Counted from the stretch's first letter, positions 52,740-62,028 are shown. The stretch is 64,000 bases of DNA from Pseudomonas sp. DG56-2 (GCF_004803755.1 NZ_CP032311.1:822501-886500), one strand, 5' to 3'. Notes: generated by a model not told the origin, from the sequence alone. Program-made: numbers and translations.

Positions 52740-53235
52740 GCGCATCGCTGCGGGCCTGCTGACCCTCAGCGCCTCGGGCTTCCTCGCATGGCAGGCCAAC
52801 GAAGGGTTCACCGACACGGCCGTCATCCCCACCAAGGGCGACATTCCAACCATCGGCCACGGCTCCACCAGGTGGGAAGACGGCACGCCCGTGAAGATGG
52901 GTGACACCATCACCCGCCAGCGCGCAGAGGTGCTGGCCCGCACCCTGAACAGCCAGGCCGAGAAACAGTTCGCCGCCAGCCTGCCGGGCGTGAAGCTGCA
53001 CCAGGAAGAGTTCGATCTGTACATGGACTTCGTTGGCCAGTACGGGATTGGCACCTGGCGCGCGGGCTCGCCTCGCCGCGATCTGCTGGCCGGCAACTAC
53101 GCCCAGGCCTGCAACGACTTGCTCAAGTACAAGTTCGCCGCCGGCTACGACTGCTCGACCCCGGGCAACAAGCGCTGCTGGGGCGTCTGGCAACGCCAGC
53201 TCAATCGCCACGCCAAGTGCATGGGCGCGCAATGA
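52726..53235 (+). CDS. SAR-type phage lysozyme (GH24)
   Basis: 169 residues from a TTG start that overlaps the holin end by 14 bases. The N-terminus RIAAGLLTLSASGFLAW is a weak, Ala/Gly/Ser-rich signal-anchor-release helix. The catalytic Glu is in NEGFTDTA, with the Asp/Thr of KGDIPTIGHG completing the GH24 triad. Such endolysins are exported by Sec and freed when the membrane collapses. No ATG is available before the SAR helix. Confidence 0.9.
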   Translation: MNVRKRIAAGLLTLSASGFLAWQANEGFTDTAVIPTKGDIPTIGHGSTRWEDGTPVKMGDTITRQRAEVLARTLNSQAEKQFAASLPGVKLHQEEFDLYMDFVGQYGIGTWRAGSPRRDLLAGNYAQACNDLLKYKFAAGYDCSTPGNKRCWGVWQRQLNRHAKCMGAQ

Positions 53236-53459
53236 GCAGGAAGCCGCTGTACACGCCCTGCAAGCTGTACGTCGATGGAGCCGATGGCATTGCGGTCGGT
53301 GACTTCATCACCACCGCTGCCGGCTCCGCTTACTTGGTTCAGACGCTTCGGCTGAGCCGCACACGGCCAGAGCGCAAGCACATGGATTGCCTGCGCTGGC
53401 CTATCGCGGAAGTGCCGCCAGAAGCCCGTTACTTCGAGCTGACCTGGTACAAGAGGTGA
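53232..53459 (+). CDS. small protein of the lysis cassette
   Basis: 75 residues, MSRKPLYTPCKLYVDGADG, soluble, beta-rich; coupled to lysozyme by ATGA overlap. Unknown function; it may belong to head completion or act in lysis timing. Confidence 0.6.
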   Translation: MSRKPLYTPCKLYVDGADGIAVGDFITTAAGSAYLVQTLRLSRTRPERKHMDCLRWPIAEVPPEARYFELTWYKR

Positions 53460-53463
53460 TCCG

Positions 53464-53913
53464 ATGACCAACTATCTGATTGCAGGCCTGCTGGCTTGCG
53501 GCGTCGTCATGTACGCCGGCTGGCAAAAAATCGAGCGTCAGACAACTCAGCTCGAGCAGGCCATCGGCAAGATCGAAACCCTTGAGGCCGCCTCCGAGTC
53601 CCGCCGCAACACCATCAAGCTGCTGGCCGAACTTGACACCCAGCACACCCAGGAGCGCGAACGTGCGAACCAGACCAATGCCAGCCTTCGTGCTGATGTC
53701 GCTGCTGGCAAGCGCCGGCTGTCAATTCTCGCCACCAGCTGTGCCGCAGGATCTTCCGCCCCCGGCCTGGATCATGCAGAAGCGCGAGCCGAACTTGACC
53801 CAGCGGCTGCTGAACGAATTGTCGTCATCGCCAACGACGGTGACGACGCCATCCGCCAACTGAACGCCCTGCAGGACTACGTCCGCACGGCCTGCCCTGG
53901 AGCAGTGCAATGA
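53464..53913 (+). CDS. Rz-like inner-membrane spanin
   Basis: 149 residues: N-terminal membrane helix (YLIAGLLACGVVMYAGW), then a periplasmic coiled coil (about 25-90) and a helical end. This is the i-spanin design. With the embedded Rz1 lipoprotein it fuses inner and outer membranes in the last step of lysis. Confidence 0.85.
   Translation: MTNYLIAGLLACGVVMYAGWQKIERQTTQLEQAIGKIETLEAASESRRNTIKLLAELDTQHTQERERANQTNASLRADVAAGKRRLSILATSCAAGSSAPGLDHAEARAELDPAAAERIVVIANDGDDAIRQLNALQDYVRTACPGAVQ
53678..53863 (+). CDS. Rz1-like outer-membrane spanin lipoprotein (embedded in Rz)
   Basis: 61 residues in the +1 frame wholly inside the Rz gene. MPAFVLMSLLASAGC is a short signal peptide with lipobox ASAGC (Cys15), followed by a Pro-rich stretch (SPPAVPQDLPPPAW), both diagnostic of Rz1. 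It would be processed by LspA. Confidence 0.85.
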   Translation: MPAFVLMSLLASAGCQFSPPAVPQDLPPPAWIMQKREPNLTQRLLNELSSSPTTVTTPSAN

Positions 53914-54161
53914 CCCAGTACGAAATCAAGGACACTGACGGACAGGTCCATCGCATCGAAGCTGTTACCCACGTCCTCGACTCGAACGGGCTGACTCTGT
54001 ACGCATCGGCGGGCGTCGTCGTGGCGATCTTCCCCAAGTTCGCCTGGATGCGTCAGGTGCAGGCCGTTGTTGCTGACTCCAGCGCTGATAGCACCAGCGC
54101 TCCGAGCGCTGAAGAAACCACCAGCGGCGAGGTTGTAGCCCCGGCCGCCACCGGCGAGTAA
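53910..54161 (+). CDS. hypothetical phage protein
   Basis: 83 residues, MTQYEIKDTDGQVHRIEA, beta-rich, one hydrophobic stretch (YASAGVVVAIFPKF) and a Ser/Ala-rich acidic tail. Coupled to Rz by ATGA. No known domain. Confidence 0.6.
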   Translation: MTQYEIKDTDGQVHRIEAVTHVLDSNGLTLYASAGVVVAIFPKFAWMRQVQAVVADSSADSTSAPSAEETTSGEVVAPAATGE

Positions 54162-54167
54162 TCCACC

Positions 54168-54674
54168 ATGGCCCTAACCGCCAAGCAGCAGCGCTTCGTC
54201 GTCGAGTACCTGGTCGACCTGAACGCAACGCAAGCGGCTATCAGGGCCGGATATGCAGCAGCAAGGGCCAGGGAGCAGGCCTACCAGCTCATGAAGAAGT
54301 CTGAGATCCAGGAATCGATCAACAAGGCTATGGACGAGCGCAGCAAGCGCCTGCAGGTCGATGCCGATTACGTACTCCAGCGGCTCACCGAGATTGACCA
54401 GCTCGACCTGGCTGACATCTTCGACCTAGACGGCAAACTGTTGCCTGTCCGGCAGTGGCCCCTGATCTGGCGCCAGATGGTCAAGGAAGTGGACATGAAG
54501 ACCGGCAAGGTCAAGTTCCACGACAAGTTGCGTGCGCTTGAGCTGATCGGTAAGCACGTCAACGTCAATGCGTTCCGGGAGCAGGTGAACCACACCGGGG
54601 ACATCAACTTCACGGACATGACGGACGAAGAACTTGAACGCCGTATCGCCAAGCTCTCCGGCAACCAGGGCTGA
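54168..54674 (+). CDS. terminase small subunit
   Basis: 168 residues with the Terminase_2 pattern LTAKQQRFVVEYLVDLNATQ AAIRAGYAA near the N-terminus (HTH), and a C-terminal helical tail binding the large subunit. It recognises the packaging site. It overlaps the large subunit gene by 41 bases. Confidence 0.92.
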   Translation: MALTAKQQRFVVEYLVDLNATQAAIRAGYAAARAREQAYQLMKKSEIQESINKAMDERSKRLQVDADYVLQRLTEIDQLDLADIFDLDGKLLPVRQWPLIWRQMVKEVDMKTGKVKFHDKLRALELIGKHVNVNAFREQVNHTGDINFTDMTDEELERRIAKLSGNQG

Positions 54675-56091
54675 AAAGCATGAGCTGCTTGCGCTGCTGG
54701 AGGAGCGAAAGCGGCGTAACGCGCAGCGCCAGTACTTGCTGCAGTTCGAATCGCTCTACGAATGGCAGCTTAAGTTCGTCAGGGCAACCGCGGAGTTCTC
54801 TTCGTGCATGCTCATGGCGGCAAACCGGGTGGGCAAGACCCGCACCGGCCTGACGATCGACGCTGTGCACCTGCTGGGCGACTATCCGGATGATTGGGAG
54901 GGCCACCGCTTCGAGGGCGCGCCGCTGTGCTGGCTGCTGGGTTTCTCGATGGAGAAGACCCGCGACCTGCTCCAGACGCCTCTATTTGGTCGTCTCCAGG
55001 TAGGGCAGTGGACAGGCGGCCTGATCCCGGCCGACCGCATTGTCGATTGGCGATCTGCCACCGGCACCAGCGGTGCGATGCGCGAAGTCCGCGTGCGGCA
55101 CGCCTCGGGCGACATAGCCACTGTGCAGTTCTGGTCCTACAGCCAGGGTCAGCACGCAATCATGGGTGACAGCGTCGACTGGTACCACATCGACGAAGAG
55201 CCCGAAGACAAAGAGATCTACCCGCAGGTCATCACCCGGACAGCCACAGGCGACCGAGGACGAGGCGGGCGGGGGATCCTGACCTTCACCCCAGAGAACG
55301 GGCGAACCGAACTGGTCGTCAAGTTCATGGATGATCCGGGCGAAGGCCAGTACATGCAGCGCGCCACCTGGGATGACGCACCGCACCTTTCCGAAAAGAC
55401 GCGTCGCGAGCTACTTGCCGCATACCCGGCCTGGCAGCGCGACATGCGTACGCGAGGCGAACCATTGCTCGGTACCGGCCTGATCTTCGATTTCAGCGAC
55501 GACGACATCAAGTGCGCGCCGTTCCCATGCCCCGATCACTTCTGGGTCATCAACGGCACGGACTTCGGTTGGGATCACCCGCAGGCGCACGTACAGCTGT
55601 GGATCGACATGGAGGCGGACGTTATCTACGTCGCCCATGCCTGGAAGCAGTCGAGGGTCACCCCGGTCACCGCCTGGGGATCGGTCAAGTCCTGGGCGCA
55701 GCACGTGCCCACCGCCTGGCCAAGTGACGGCCTGCAGTCCGAGAAGTCTTCGGGCGACGAGCAGAAGAAGGCCTACGTCGATGCGGGCTGGAACATGTTG
55801 CCGGAGCACGCCACATGGCCTGAGGGCGGCGTAGGCGTGGAAGCTGGCCTGGTCCAGATGTACGAGCGCATGACCACCGGCCGCTGGAAGGTGTTCAGCC
55901 ATCTCAGCGGCTTCTTCGAAGAGAAGATGAACTACCACCGCGATGAGAAGGGCCGGATCGTCAAGCTTCAGGACGACATCCTGTCAGCTGCTCGATACGC
56001 CTACATGATGCGGCGCTTTGCGCGTCAGCGGTTCCAGTGCAAGCCAATAATGCACGGAACCCACCAATCCCATTACGACCCATTCAACTGA
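54634..56091 (+). CDS. terminase large subunit
   Basis: 485 residues, DNA-packaging motor. Walker A AANRVGKTR (about 63-71), Walker B VDWYHIDEEP (about 182-191), and nuclease-domain acidic residues in GTDFGWDHP and LQDDILSAARYA. The start is TTG at 54634; the conserved part begins shortly after. Confidence 0.93.
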   Translation: MNAVSPSSPATRAEKHELLALLEERKRRNAQRQYLLQFESLYEWQLKFVRATAEFSSCMLMAANRVGKTRTGLTIDAVHLLGDYPDDWEGHRFEGAPLCWLLGFSMEKTRDLLQTPLFGRLQVGQWTGGLIPADRIVDWRSATGTSGAMREVRVRHASGDIATVQFWSYSQGQHAIMGDSVDWYHIDEEPEDKEIYPQVITRTATGDRGRGGRGILTFTPENGRTELVVKFMDDPGEGQYMQRATWDDAPHLSEKTRRELLAAYPAWQRDMRTRGEPLLGTGLIFDFSDDDIKCAPFPCPDHFWVINGTDFGWDHPQAHVQLWIDMEADVIYVAHAWKQSRVTPVTAWGSVKSWAQHVPTAWPSDGLQSEKSSGDEQKKAYVDAGWNMLPEHATWPEGGVGVEAGLVQMYERMTTGRWKVFSHLSGFFEEKMNYHRDEKGRIVKLQDDILSAARYAYMMRRFARQRFQCKPIMHGTHQSHYDPFN

Positions 56092-56102
56092 GGACTCATC
56101 CC

Positions 56103-56366
56103 ATGGGCGGAGCAATCAAACAGGCGGCCAACGTTGCAACGCTCGGGCTGAGCGATGCAGTGCTCGGCGACAGCTTCGACACCCCGAAGACCAACACCAC
56201 CGCCGCCGATGAGGTGAAGGGTAGCGAAGTGTCGACCGCCGACGCCGAGGGCAATGCCGCTGACAAGCGCCGCCGCGCTAAGGCTGCCGGCATCTCCTCG
56301 ACCATCCTGGGCGGAGCCAACGCGGCAGCAGCACCGACCGCCACCAAGACCTTGCTGGGGCAATAA
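56103..56366 (+). CDS. small structural protein of the head operon
   Basis: 87 residues, MGGAIKQAANVATLGLSDAV, Ala/Thr-rich; GAGG upstream. The N-terminus resembles ejection or internal virion proteins of podoviruses, which is only a hint. Between terminase and portal. Confidence 0.6.
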   Translation: MGGAIKQAANVATLGLSDAVLGDSFDTPKTNTTAADEVKGSEVSTADAEGNAADKRRRAKAAGISSTILGGANAAAAPTATKTLLGQ

Positions 56367-56368
56367 CC

Positions 56369-58063
56369 ATGGCCACCGACAGCCCACGCAAGCTGGCCGA
56401 GAAGCGGCTGTCAGCGTTGAAGAACGAGCGTTCATCCTGGGATACCAATGCAAAGGAGATCTCCGACTTCATCCTGCCCATGCGCTCCCGAGTGATGTGC
56501 GACAACACCAATCGTGGCGATCGACGCAATAACAAGATCATCAACAACCGAGCCACCATGGCCAGTCGCACCACCTCGTCCGGGATGATGAGCGGAATCA
56601 CCTCGCCGGCACGCCCATGGTTCAACCTGGCTCCCGTGGCCAGGGCCATCATGGAGTTCGGCCCGGTCAAATCGTGGTTCTACGAGTGCACCCAGCGCAT
56701 GCGCGACGTGTTCCTGCGCTCGAACCTGTACCAGGTGCTGCCTACCTGCTACCAGGAGGGGGCCACTTTCGGCACTGGGTGCATCTGGGTTGATGAACAC
56801 CCTGGCACCGTGATCCGTTGCGAGGCTTTCACCTGGGGCGAGTACTACCTGTCGAACGGGGCGGATGGCAAGGTTAATGCGATCTACCGCGAGTTCGAAT
56901 GGACTGTGAATCAACTGGCCGAGAAATTCGGAGTTGAGGCGCTCTGCCCTACATCCAAGGCGATGTACGAGAACAACAACGGCGACAAGTTCGTGAAGTG
57001 CGTCCAGCGCGTAGAGCTCAACATGAACTCCAACCCTGGCCGGGCAGGCAGCCAGAACCTGCCATTTAGCGCTATGACCTGGGAGGTGGGTGCGCCTGGC
57101 GACCAGGTTCTGGAGGACAAGGGCTACCACGAATTCCCTGCCATGGCTTTCCGCTGGGAGTCGCTTCCGGGCGATGCATACGGCAATGGACCTGGTCGCA
57201 TCTGTCTCGGCGACGTGAAGGCCCTGCAGCTGTACGAGCGCCAGGCGGCCCGCATGACCGAGACCGGGGCAAACCCGCCGCTGCAGGCTCCGGCCGAACT
57301 GCGTGGGCAGCCCAGCAGCACCATTCCGGGTGGCGTGACCTACGTCCCCATGGTTGGCGGCCAGAACCAGATGGCGCCGATCTACCAGCCCAATGCGGCG
57401 TGGCTGTCGCCCATCCAGGCGAAGATCCAGGAGCACGAAGGACGGATCAACGAAGCGTTCTTCGTCGACCTGTTCCTGATGGTCAGCCAGCTCGACACCG
57501 TGCGCACCGCCACCGAGATCGCGGCCCGAAAGGAAGAGAAGATGCTGATGCTGGGGCCGGTGCTTGAGCGTATCAACGATGAGTTGCTCGACCCGCTGAT
57601 CGACCGCACCTTCAACATCATGCTACGTCAGTCGATCCCGATCTGGGCCGGAATCATCGATGGCGACCCGTTGCTGCCACCACCACCCCAAGAGCTTATC
57701 GAGGCCAACAGCGAGATCCAGGCCGAGTACGTGTCGATCCTGGCTCAGGCTCAGAAGTCTCAGAACGTGCTGGGCCTGGAGCGGTTCGCGACCCTGGCCG
57801 GCAATCTGTCCGGGGCATTCCCTGAGGTGCTGGACAAGGTCAACTCCGACCAACTGATCGAGGAATACGCCGACGCCATTGGCGTGGTGCCAACCGTGGT
57901 CCGTGGCGCCGACGAGGTTACCGTCATCCGCGAGCAGCGCGCCCAGCAGCAACAGGCCCAGCAAGCCCAGCAGGCCATGGGCGCCGCCATCCAGGGGGCC
58001 AAACTCCTGTCCGAAACCGAAGTCACCCCGGATAACGTCCTGGGGCAGATGCTGGGAGCCTAA
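56369..58063 (+). CDS. head-to-tail connector (portal) protein, podovirus type
   Basis: 564 residues of the T7 gp8 / BPP-1 head-tail-connector family: TMASRTTSSGMMSGITSPAR and YQEGATFGTGCIWVDE. It forms the dodecameric portal through which DNA enters and leaves. A Gln-rich tail (QQQQAQQAQQAMG) is near the end. Indicates a short-tailed virion. Confidence 0.92.
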   Translation: MATDSPRKLAEKRLSALKNERSSWDTNAKEISDFILPMRSRVMCDNTNRGDRRNNKIINNRATMASRTTSSGMMSGITSPARPWFNLAPVARAIMEFGPVKSWFYECTQRMRDVFLRSNLYQVLPTCYQEGATFGTGCIWVDEHPGTVIRCEAFTWGEYYLSNGADGKVNAIYREFEWTVNQLAEKFGVEALCPTSKAMYENNNGDKFVKCVQRVELNMNSNPGRAGSQNLPFSAMTWEVGAPGDQVLEDKGYHEFPAMAFRWESLPGDAYGNGPGRICLGDVKALQLYERQAARMTETGANPPLQAPAELRGQPSSTIPGGVTYVPMVGGQNQMAPIYQPNAAWLSPIQAKIQEHEGRINEAFFVDLFLMVSQLDTVRTATEIAARKEEKMLMLGPVLERINDELLDPLIDRTFNIMLRQSIPIWAGIIDGDPLLPPPPQELIEANSEIQAEYVSILAQAQKSQNVLGLERFATLAGNLSGAFPEVLDKVNSDQLIEEYADAIGVVPTVVRGADEVTVIREQRAQQQQAQQAQQAMGAAIQGAKLLSETEVTPDNVLGQMLGA

Positions 58064-58363
58064 ATGTTCGAAGACGCCGAGATCCTGCAGAAGCGGGAGG
58101 ACGCCGCACGCCTGGAGCAAGAGCAGGCAGCCCTGGACTTCAAGTGGCAGATGGCTGATCCCCGGGGCCGGCGCCTGGTCTGGATGCAGCTTGAGGCCGC
58201 CCGCGTATTCCACCCGGTCTACGACCCGAAACCAATTCCGATGGCCTTCAACGAAGGTCGCCGCCAGCACGGCCTAAGCCTGCTGGAGCGCATCAACACC
58301 CTGTGTCCGCACCTGTACCAGGTGATGGTCGCGGAAAACACCACGGTCAAAAGCGAGGAATGA
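58064..58363 (+). CDS. Bbp19-like phage protein
   Basis: 99 residues, starting one base after the portal stop. DPRGRRLVWMQLEAARVFHP and EGRRQHGLSLLERI match the Bbp19 domain named after Bordetella phage BPP-1. Role unknown; in the same place in BPP-1-like phages. Confidence 0.82.
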   Translation: MFEDAEILQKREDAARLEQEQAALDFKWQMADPRGRRLVWMQLEAARVFHPVYDPKPIPMAFNEGRRQHGLSLLERINTLCPHLYQVMVAENTTVKSEE

Positions 58364-58365
58364 CC

Positions 58366-58722
58366 ATGAACGACAAAGTAATCGAGCAAGAAATTCAGGT
58401 CAAAGGACTCAATGCTCCGCGCATCCGTCCAGCTGACATCGAACTGAATATCGAAAGTGAGTGGTACATCAATGCCGCCACAGGTGTAGTGCCAAACGAT
58501 GTGCAGCCGCCAGTACCTGCAGACCATCCATTGCGCCTGCTGACATTCTGCGTTCTGGTTCTTCGCAACGGCTTCACAGTGTCCGGTGAAAGCGCTTGTG
58601 CCAGCCCGCAGAACTTCGACGCTGAGATCGGTAAGCGCATTGCCCGCGAGAACGCCGTTGCCAAGGTGTGGTCGCTGATGGGCTATGAGCTGCGCAGCAA
58701 GCTGGCTGGGGGTGAAGCATGA
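58366..58722 (+). CDS. Gp49-like phage protein
   Basis: 118 residues with VLRNGFTVSGESACASPQNF and the helical end RIARENAVAKVWSLMGYELR, typical of the Gp49/66 family. GAGGAA upstream. Role unknown. The stop overlaps the next start by ATGA. Confidence 0.8.
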   Translation: MNDKVIEQEIQVKGLNAPRIRPADIELNIESEWYINAATGVVPNDVQPPVPADHPLRLLTFCVLVLRNGFTVSGESACASPQNFDAEIGKRIARENAVAKVWSLMGYELRSKLAGGEA

Positions 58723-59399
58723 ACCTCTTCATCCACGGTCGTCTCGGCCACTTCCTCATGAACGAAGCCGACGCCGATGGCGGCCCGGGGGGTGGGGTAG
58801 CCGCTGCCGCGACCTCTGCCGAGCCGCAAAGCAACATCCTCGGCGGCGAACAGGCTGCGCAAGGCCAGCAGCAACAGCAGGAAGGTCAGCAGCAGAGCCA
58901 AAAGCAGGAAGGCGAGGGCGAGCAGGCTCAGAAGCCCGTTGTGCCCGAAGCCTACGCCTTCAAGGAGCTCCCCGAAGGTTACGCAATGAGCGACCAGCAG
59001 TTGGCCGAGGTCAGCCCGCTGTTCAAGGAACTCAACCTGACCCAGGAGCAGGCAGACAAGCTAGTCGCCTTTGACGCCAAGCGCGCCCTGGCTGCCGAGC
59101 AAGCCGGCCTGGAACAGCGCCAAGGCCTGGTCACTGGCTGGGAGAAATCCCTGCGCGAGGACGCAACCTTTGGGGGCGCCAACTTCGACGCCAACGTAGG
59201 CGTTGCACAGAAAGCCCTGGCCCAGTTCGGTACCCCCGAGCTGAGCACGATGCTCAAGGAGTCCGGCCTGGGCTCCCATCCCGAAGTTGTTCGGCTCTTC
59301 CACCGGATCGGCCAGCAGCTGGCCGAGGGCCAGCTGCATAGCGGTTCCGGCAATACCACCCGTAAGTCCAACGAAGAAGTCTTCTACGGAAAATCCTGA
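58719..59399 (+). CDS. putative scaffolding protein
   Basis: 226 residues directly before the capsid gene. The N-terminal half is low-complexity and Gln/Glu/Gly-rich (QQQQQEGQQQ), and the C-terminal half helical (FKELNLTQEQADKLVAF, FHRIGQQLAEGQ). Composition and place fit a podoviral scaffold, which shapes the procapsid and then leaves. Confidence 0.8.
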   Translation: MNLFIHGRLGHFLMNEADADGGPGGGVAAAATSAEPQSNILGGEQAAQGQQQQQEGQQQSQKQEGEGEQAQKPVVPEAYAFKELPEGYAMSDQQLAEVSPLFKELNLTQEQADKLVAFDAKRALAAEQAGLEQRQGLVTGWEKSLREDATFGGANFDANVGVAQKALAQFGTPELSTMLKESGLGSHPEVVRLFHRIGQQLAEGQLHSGSGNTTRKSNEEVFYGKS

Positions 59400-59409
59400 G
59401 GAGTAAATC

Positions 59410-60402
59410 ATGGCCGTTATCGCCAACACTGCGCTGACGCTGGCCGACTGGGCCAAGCGCCAGGATCCGGATAGCAAGCCGGCGCGCATCATCGAGATGC
59501 TGAACCAGACCAATGAAATCCTGACCGACATGCTGTGGCTGGAAGGCAACCTGGCGACCGGTCACCGCACCACCATGCGTACCGGCCTGCCATCCGGTAC
59601 CTGGCGTGCGCTGAACGCCGGTATCGCCCGTGGCAAGTCCACCACCGTTCAGGTCGACGAGACCTGCGCGCTGCTGGAAAACCTGGGCGTTGTCGACGAG
59701 AAGCTGGCAGACCTCAACGGCAACACCGCAGCCTTCCGCCTGTCCGAGAACGCCGCCTTCATCGAGGGCATGAACCAGGACATGGCCACCGCACTGTTCT
59801 ACTCCAACAGCGCGCTGGAGCCGGCCAAGCCACTGGGCCTGGCGCCACGTTACAGCGACAGCACCGCGAAGAACGGTCAGAACATCATCAAGATGGGAGG
59901 ATCCGGCTCAGACAACACCTCGGTGTGGCTGGTGGTGTGGGGTGACCAGACCGTGCACGGGATCTTCCCGAAGGGCTCGAAAGCCGGTCTAGACCACAAC
60001 GACATGGGCATCGAGCTGGTAGACGACGGTACTGGCAAGGTCTTCCGCGCCTACCGCGACCACTACAAGTGGGAAACCGGTGCGGCCCTGCGCGACTGGC
60101 GCTACGCCGTTCGCATTTGCAACATCGACATCAGCGACCTTGTGGCCGACACCAACGGCAGCACCGTGAAGTTGATCGAAGCGATGGTGCGTGCGGTGCA
60201 CCGCATCCCGAACCTGCGCATGGGTCGTGCCGCGTTCTACATGAACCGCACCATCGCCGAATGCCTGGACATCCAGGCGATGAACAAGAACAACGTCCGT
60301 CTCAAGATCCAGGAATACGACGGTGAGTTCATCACCAGCCTGCGCGGCGTGCCTTTCCGTACTTGTGACGCGCTGCTCAACACTGAGTCGCCGGTCATCT
60401 GA
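59410..60402 (+). CDS. major capsid protein
   Basis: 330 residues with strong GAGGAG. LTLADWAKRQDPDSKPARII, NEILTDMLWLEGN and RTGLPSGTWR are those of BPP-1-type major heads (HK97 fold by family knowledge). Followed by a cement protein gene as in BPP-1. Confidence 0.92.
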   Translation: MAVIANTALTLADWAKRQDPDSKPARIIEMLNQTNEILTDMLWLEGNLATGHRTTMRTGLPSGTWRALNAGIARGKSTTVQVDETCALLENLGVVDEKLADLNGNTAAFRLSENAAFIEGMNQDMATALFYSNSALEPAKPLGLAPRYSDSTAKNGQNIIKMGGSGSDNTSVWLVVWGDQTVHGIFPKGSKAGLDHNDMGIELVDDGTGKVFRAYRDHYKWETGAALRDWRYAVRICNIDISDLVADTNGSTVKLIEAMVRAVHRIPNLRMGRAAFYMNRTIAECLDIQAMNKNNVRLKIQEYDGEFITSLRGVPFRTCDALLNTESPVI

Positions 60403-60441
60403 CCGGCTCTTCCCAGCCAAACCCTTCTCCGGAGAAATCCC

Positions 60442-60888
60442 ATGATCACCGACAAGCTGAACCTGTTCAGCGGTTTGACTGGCCAGACAGTCACCGCGAC
60501 GGCGGCATCGACCGACGTTCTCGACCTGGGCCCGCTGACCCACGGAAACACCCGCCGCGACATCGGCGCCGGTGAGCCGCTGTATCTGGTCATCGCTGTT
60601 CTGGTTGCCGCCGCCGCTGCTGGTGCTGCCACCGTCAACTTCCAGCTGCAGACCAGTGACGACAACGCCACCTGGGTCACCCTGTTCGACTCCGGCGCCA
60701 CCGCACTGGCCGACATGGCAGCCGGCAAGCGCCCGGTGGCCGTTGCGGTCCCGCGCGGCGTCCGTCGCTACCTCCGCGTCAACTACACCGTTGGCACCGG
60801 CCCACTCACTGCTGGCACGTTCTGGGCTGGCCTGGTCAAAGATGTCCAGGACACCGCCTACTACGCCAGCGGCTTTACCATCGTTTAA
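60442..60888 (+). CDS. Bbp16-like capsid cement protein
   Basis: 148 residues, MITDKLNLFSGLTGQTVTAT, jelly-roll-like with many beta strands; it closely fits the Bbp16 cement protein that clamps BPP-1 capsomers from outside. Immediately after the major capsid gene. Confidence 0.88.
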   Translation: MITDKLNLFSGLTGQTVTATAASTDVLDLGPLTHGNTRRDIGAGEPLYLVIAVLVAAAAAGAATVNFQLQTSDDNATWVTLFDSGATALADMAAGKRPVAVAVPRGVRRYLRVNYTVGTGPLTAGTFWAGLVKDVQDTAYYASGFTIV

Positions 60889-60897
60889 GGAGCGACC

Positions 60898-61338
60898 ATG
60901 AAAGTTATCGCACTTGAACGCGGCTACTACGGCGGGAAGATCCAAGACCCACCTGAGGCCGGTGGCCAGCCGTTCGATATCCAAAGCGAAAGCCACCTGG
61001 GCAAATGGATGCAGCCCCAGGGCTGGAAGCCATCCGGCAAGGCCCAGGCATCGACCACCACTGGCACCGGCAGCCAGGCCAAGCAGTCCCTGGGCTACGC
61101 CGGCAAGTTCAACGGTGGAACCCGCTGGCGCGTCATAGATGCCAAAGGTGAGTGGTTCAGCGACTTCATCGGCGCCAGCAAGGAAGAGGCCCAGGCAGAG
61201 GCTGATCGCCTGAACGCCGGCGGCGAACCGTACGTGAAGCCTGAAGAGACCACCACTGGCACCGGCAGCCAGGACGGCGGAGCAGGTGAAGATGGTGACA
61301 ACACCGATGACGATGACGACGACGGCCCGGACGCCTGA
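60898..61338 (+). CDS. hypothetical structural-region protein with repeat linker
   Basis: 146 residues, MKVIALERGYYGGKIQDP. The linker TTTGTGSQ occurs twice, flanking the central GYAGKFNGGTRWRVID part, and the gene ends in a very acidic tail (DDDDDDGPDA). A 26-nt perfect DNA repeat underlies the two linkers. Unknown function; perhaps a head decoration or completion protein. Confidence 0.7.
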   Translation: MKVIALERGYYGGKIQDPPEAGGQPFDIQSESHLGKWMQPQGWKPSGKAQASTTTGTGSQAKQSLGYAGKFNGGTRWRVIDAKGEWFSDFIGASKEEAQAEADRLNAGGEPYVKPEETTTGTGSQDGGAGEDGDNTDDDDDDGPDA

Positions 61339-61352
61339 GTCAGCAACCCACC

Positions 61353-61375
61353 AAGGGCCCTTCGGGGCCCTTTTT
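61353..61375 (+). terminator. terminator inside the structural operon
   Basis: AAGGGCCC TTCG GGGCCCTTTTT: a perfect 8-bp stem, UUCG-type tetraloop and T-run. Late antitermination or a new promoter is needed to reach the tail genes. Confidence 0.93.
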
Positions 61376-61392
61376 CATGGAGTCAGCTTTCA

Positions 61393-62028
61393 ATGTCCTC
61401 GGTGATTGATATTTGCAACATGGCCATCTTCCGCATCGGTAACGGCACCCGTATCGATGACCTGGAGGAAAACAGCCAGCCAGCCCGAATCTGCAAGCAG
61501 TTCTACGAGAGCAGCCGTGACTTTGTGCTGCGTGCCGACTGCGACTGGGGCTTCGCCACGGCTTTTGTCCAGCTCGCCGAGGTGGCTGACAACCCGAACC
61601 CAGATTTTCAGTACGCCTACGCCGTGCCGAACGATTGCATGCGCGTGCGTCGAATCGTCAATCCTGGCTGGCCGCATGGCGCTATCCCGGTTAGCTACGA
61701 GTGCTACATGCCAGAGCTGCCGCGCATCCCGTTCCGTGTGGTCAACGGGTCGAGCCAGCGCCTCATCAGCACCAGTGTGAGCCCGGCCACCCTGGAATAC
61801 ACGCTCAAGGTCACATCACCTGAGCTGTTCGACCCGATCTTCGTGTCAGCCTTGGCCTGGTACCTGGCCAGCGAGATCGCCGGGCCGCTGGCCAAGGACG
61901 CCGGCACCGCCAGCGCCTGCTACGCCCAGTACAAGGCCACTGTGCTGGAGGCCGCTGCCACCGCGCTCAATGAGGGCACCACCCAGTACCAGCGCGAATC
62001 CACCTTCATCACGGGGCGCGGGGCATGA
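61393..62028 (+). CDS. tail adaptor / tail tubular protein A-like
   Basis: 211 residues: VIDICNMAIFRIGNGTRIDD, CKQFYESSRDFVLRADCDW is the signature of Gp11/Gp4-type adaptor proteins that join portal to tail in podoviruses. It overlaps the next tail gene by ATGA. Confidence 0.82.
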   Translation: MSSVIDICNMAIFRIGNGTRIDDLEENSQPARICKQFYESSRDFVLRADCDWGFATAFVQLAEVADNPNPDFQYAYAVPNDCMRVRRIVNPGWPHGAIPVSYECYMPELPRIPFRVVNGSSQRLISTSVSPATLEYTLKVTSPELFDPIFVSALAWYLASEIAGPLAKDAGTASACYAQYKATVLEAAATALNEGTTQYQRESTFITGRGA

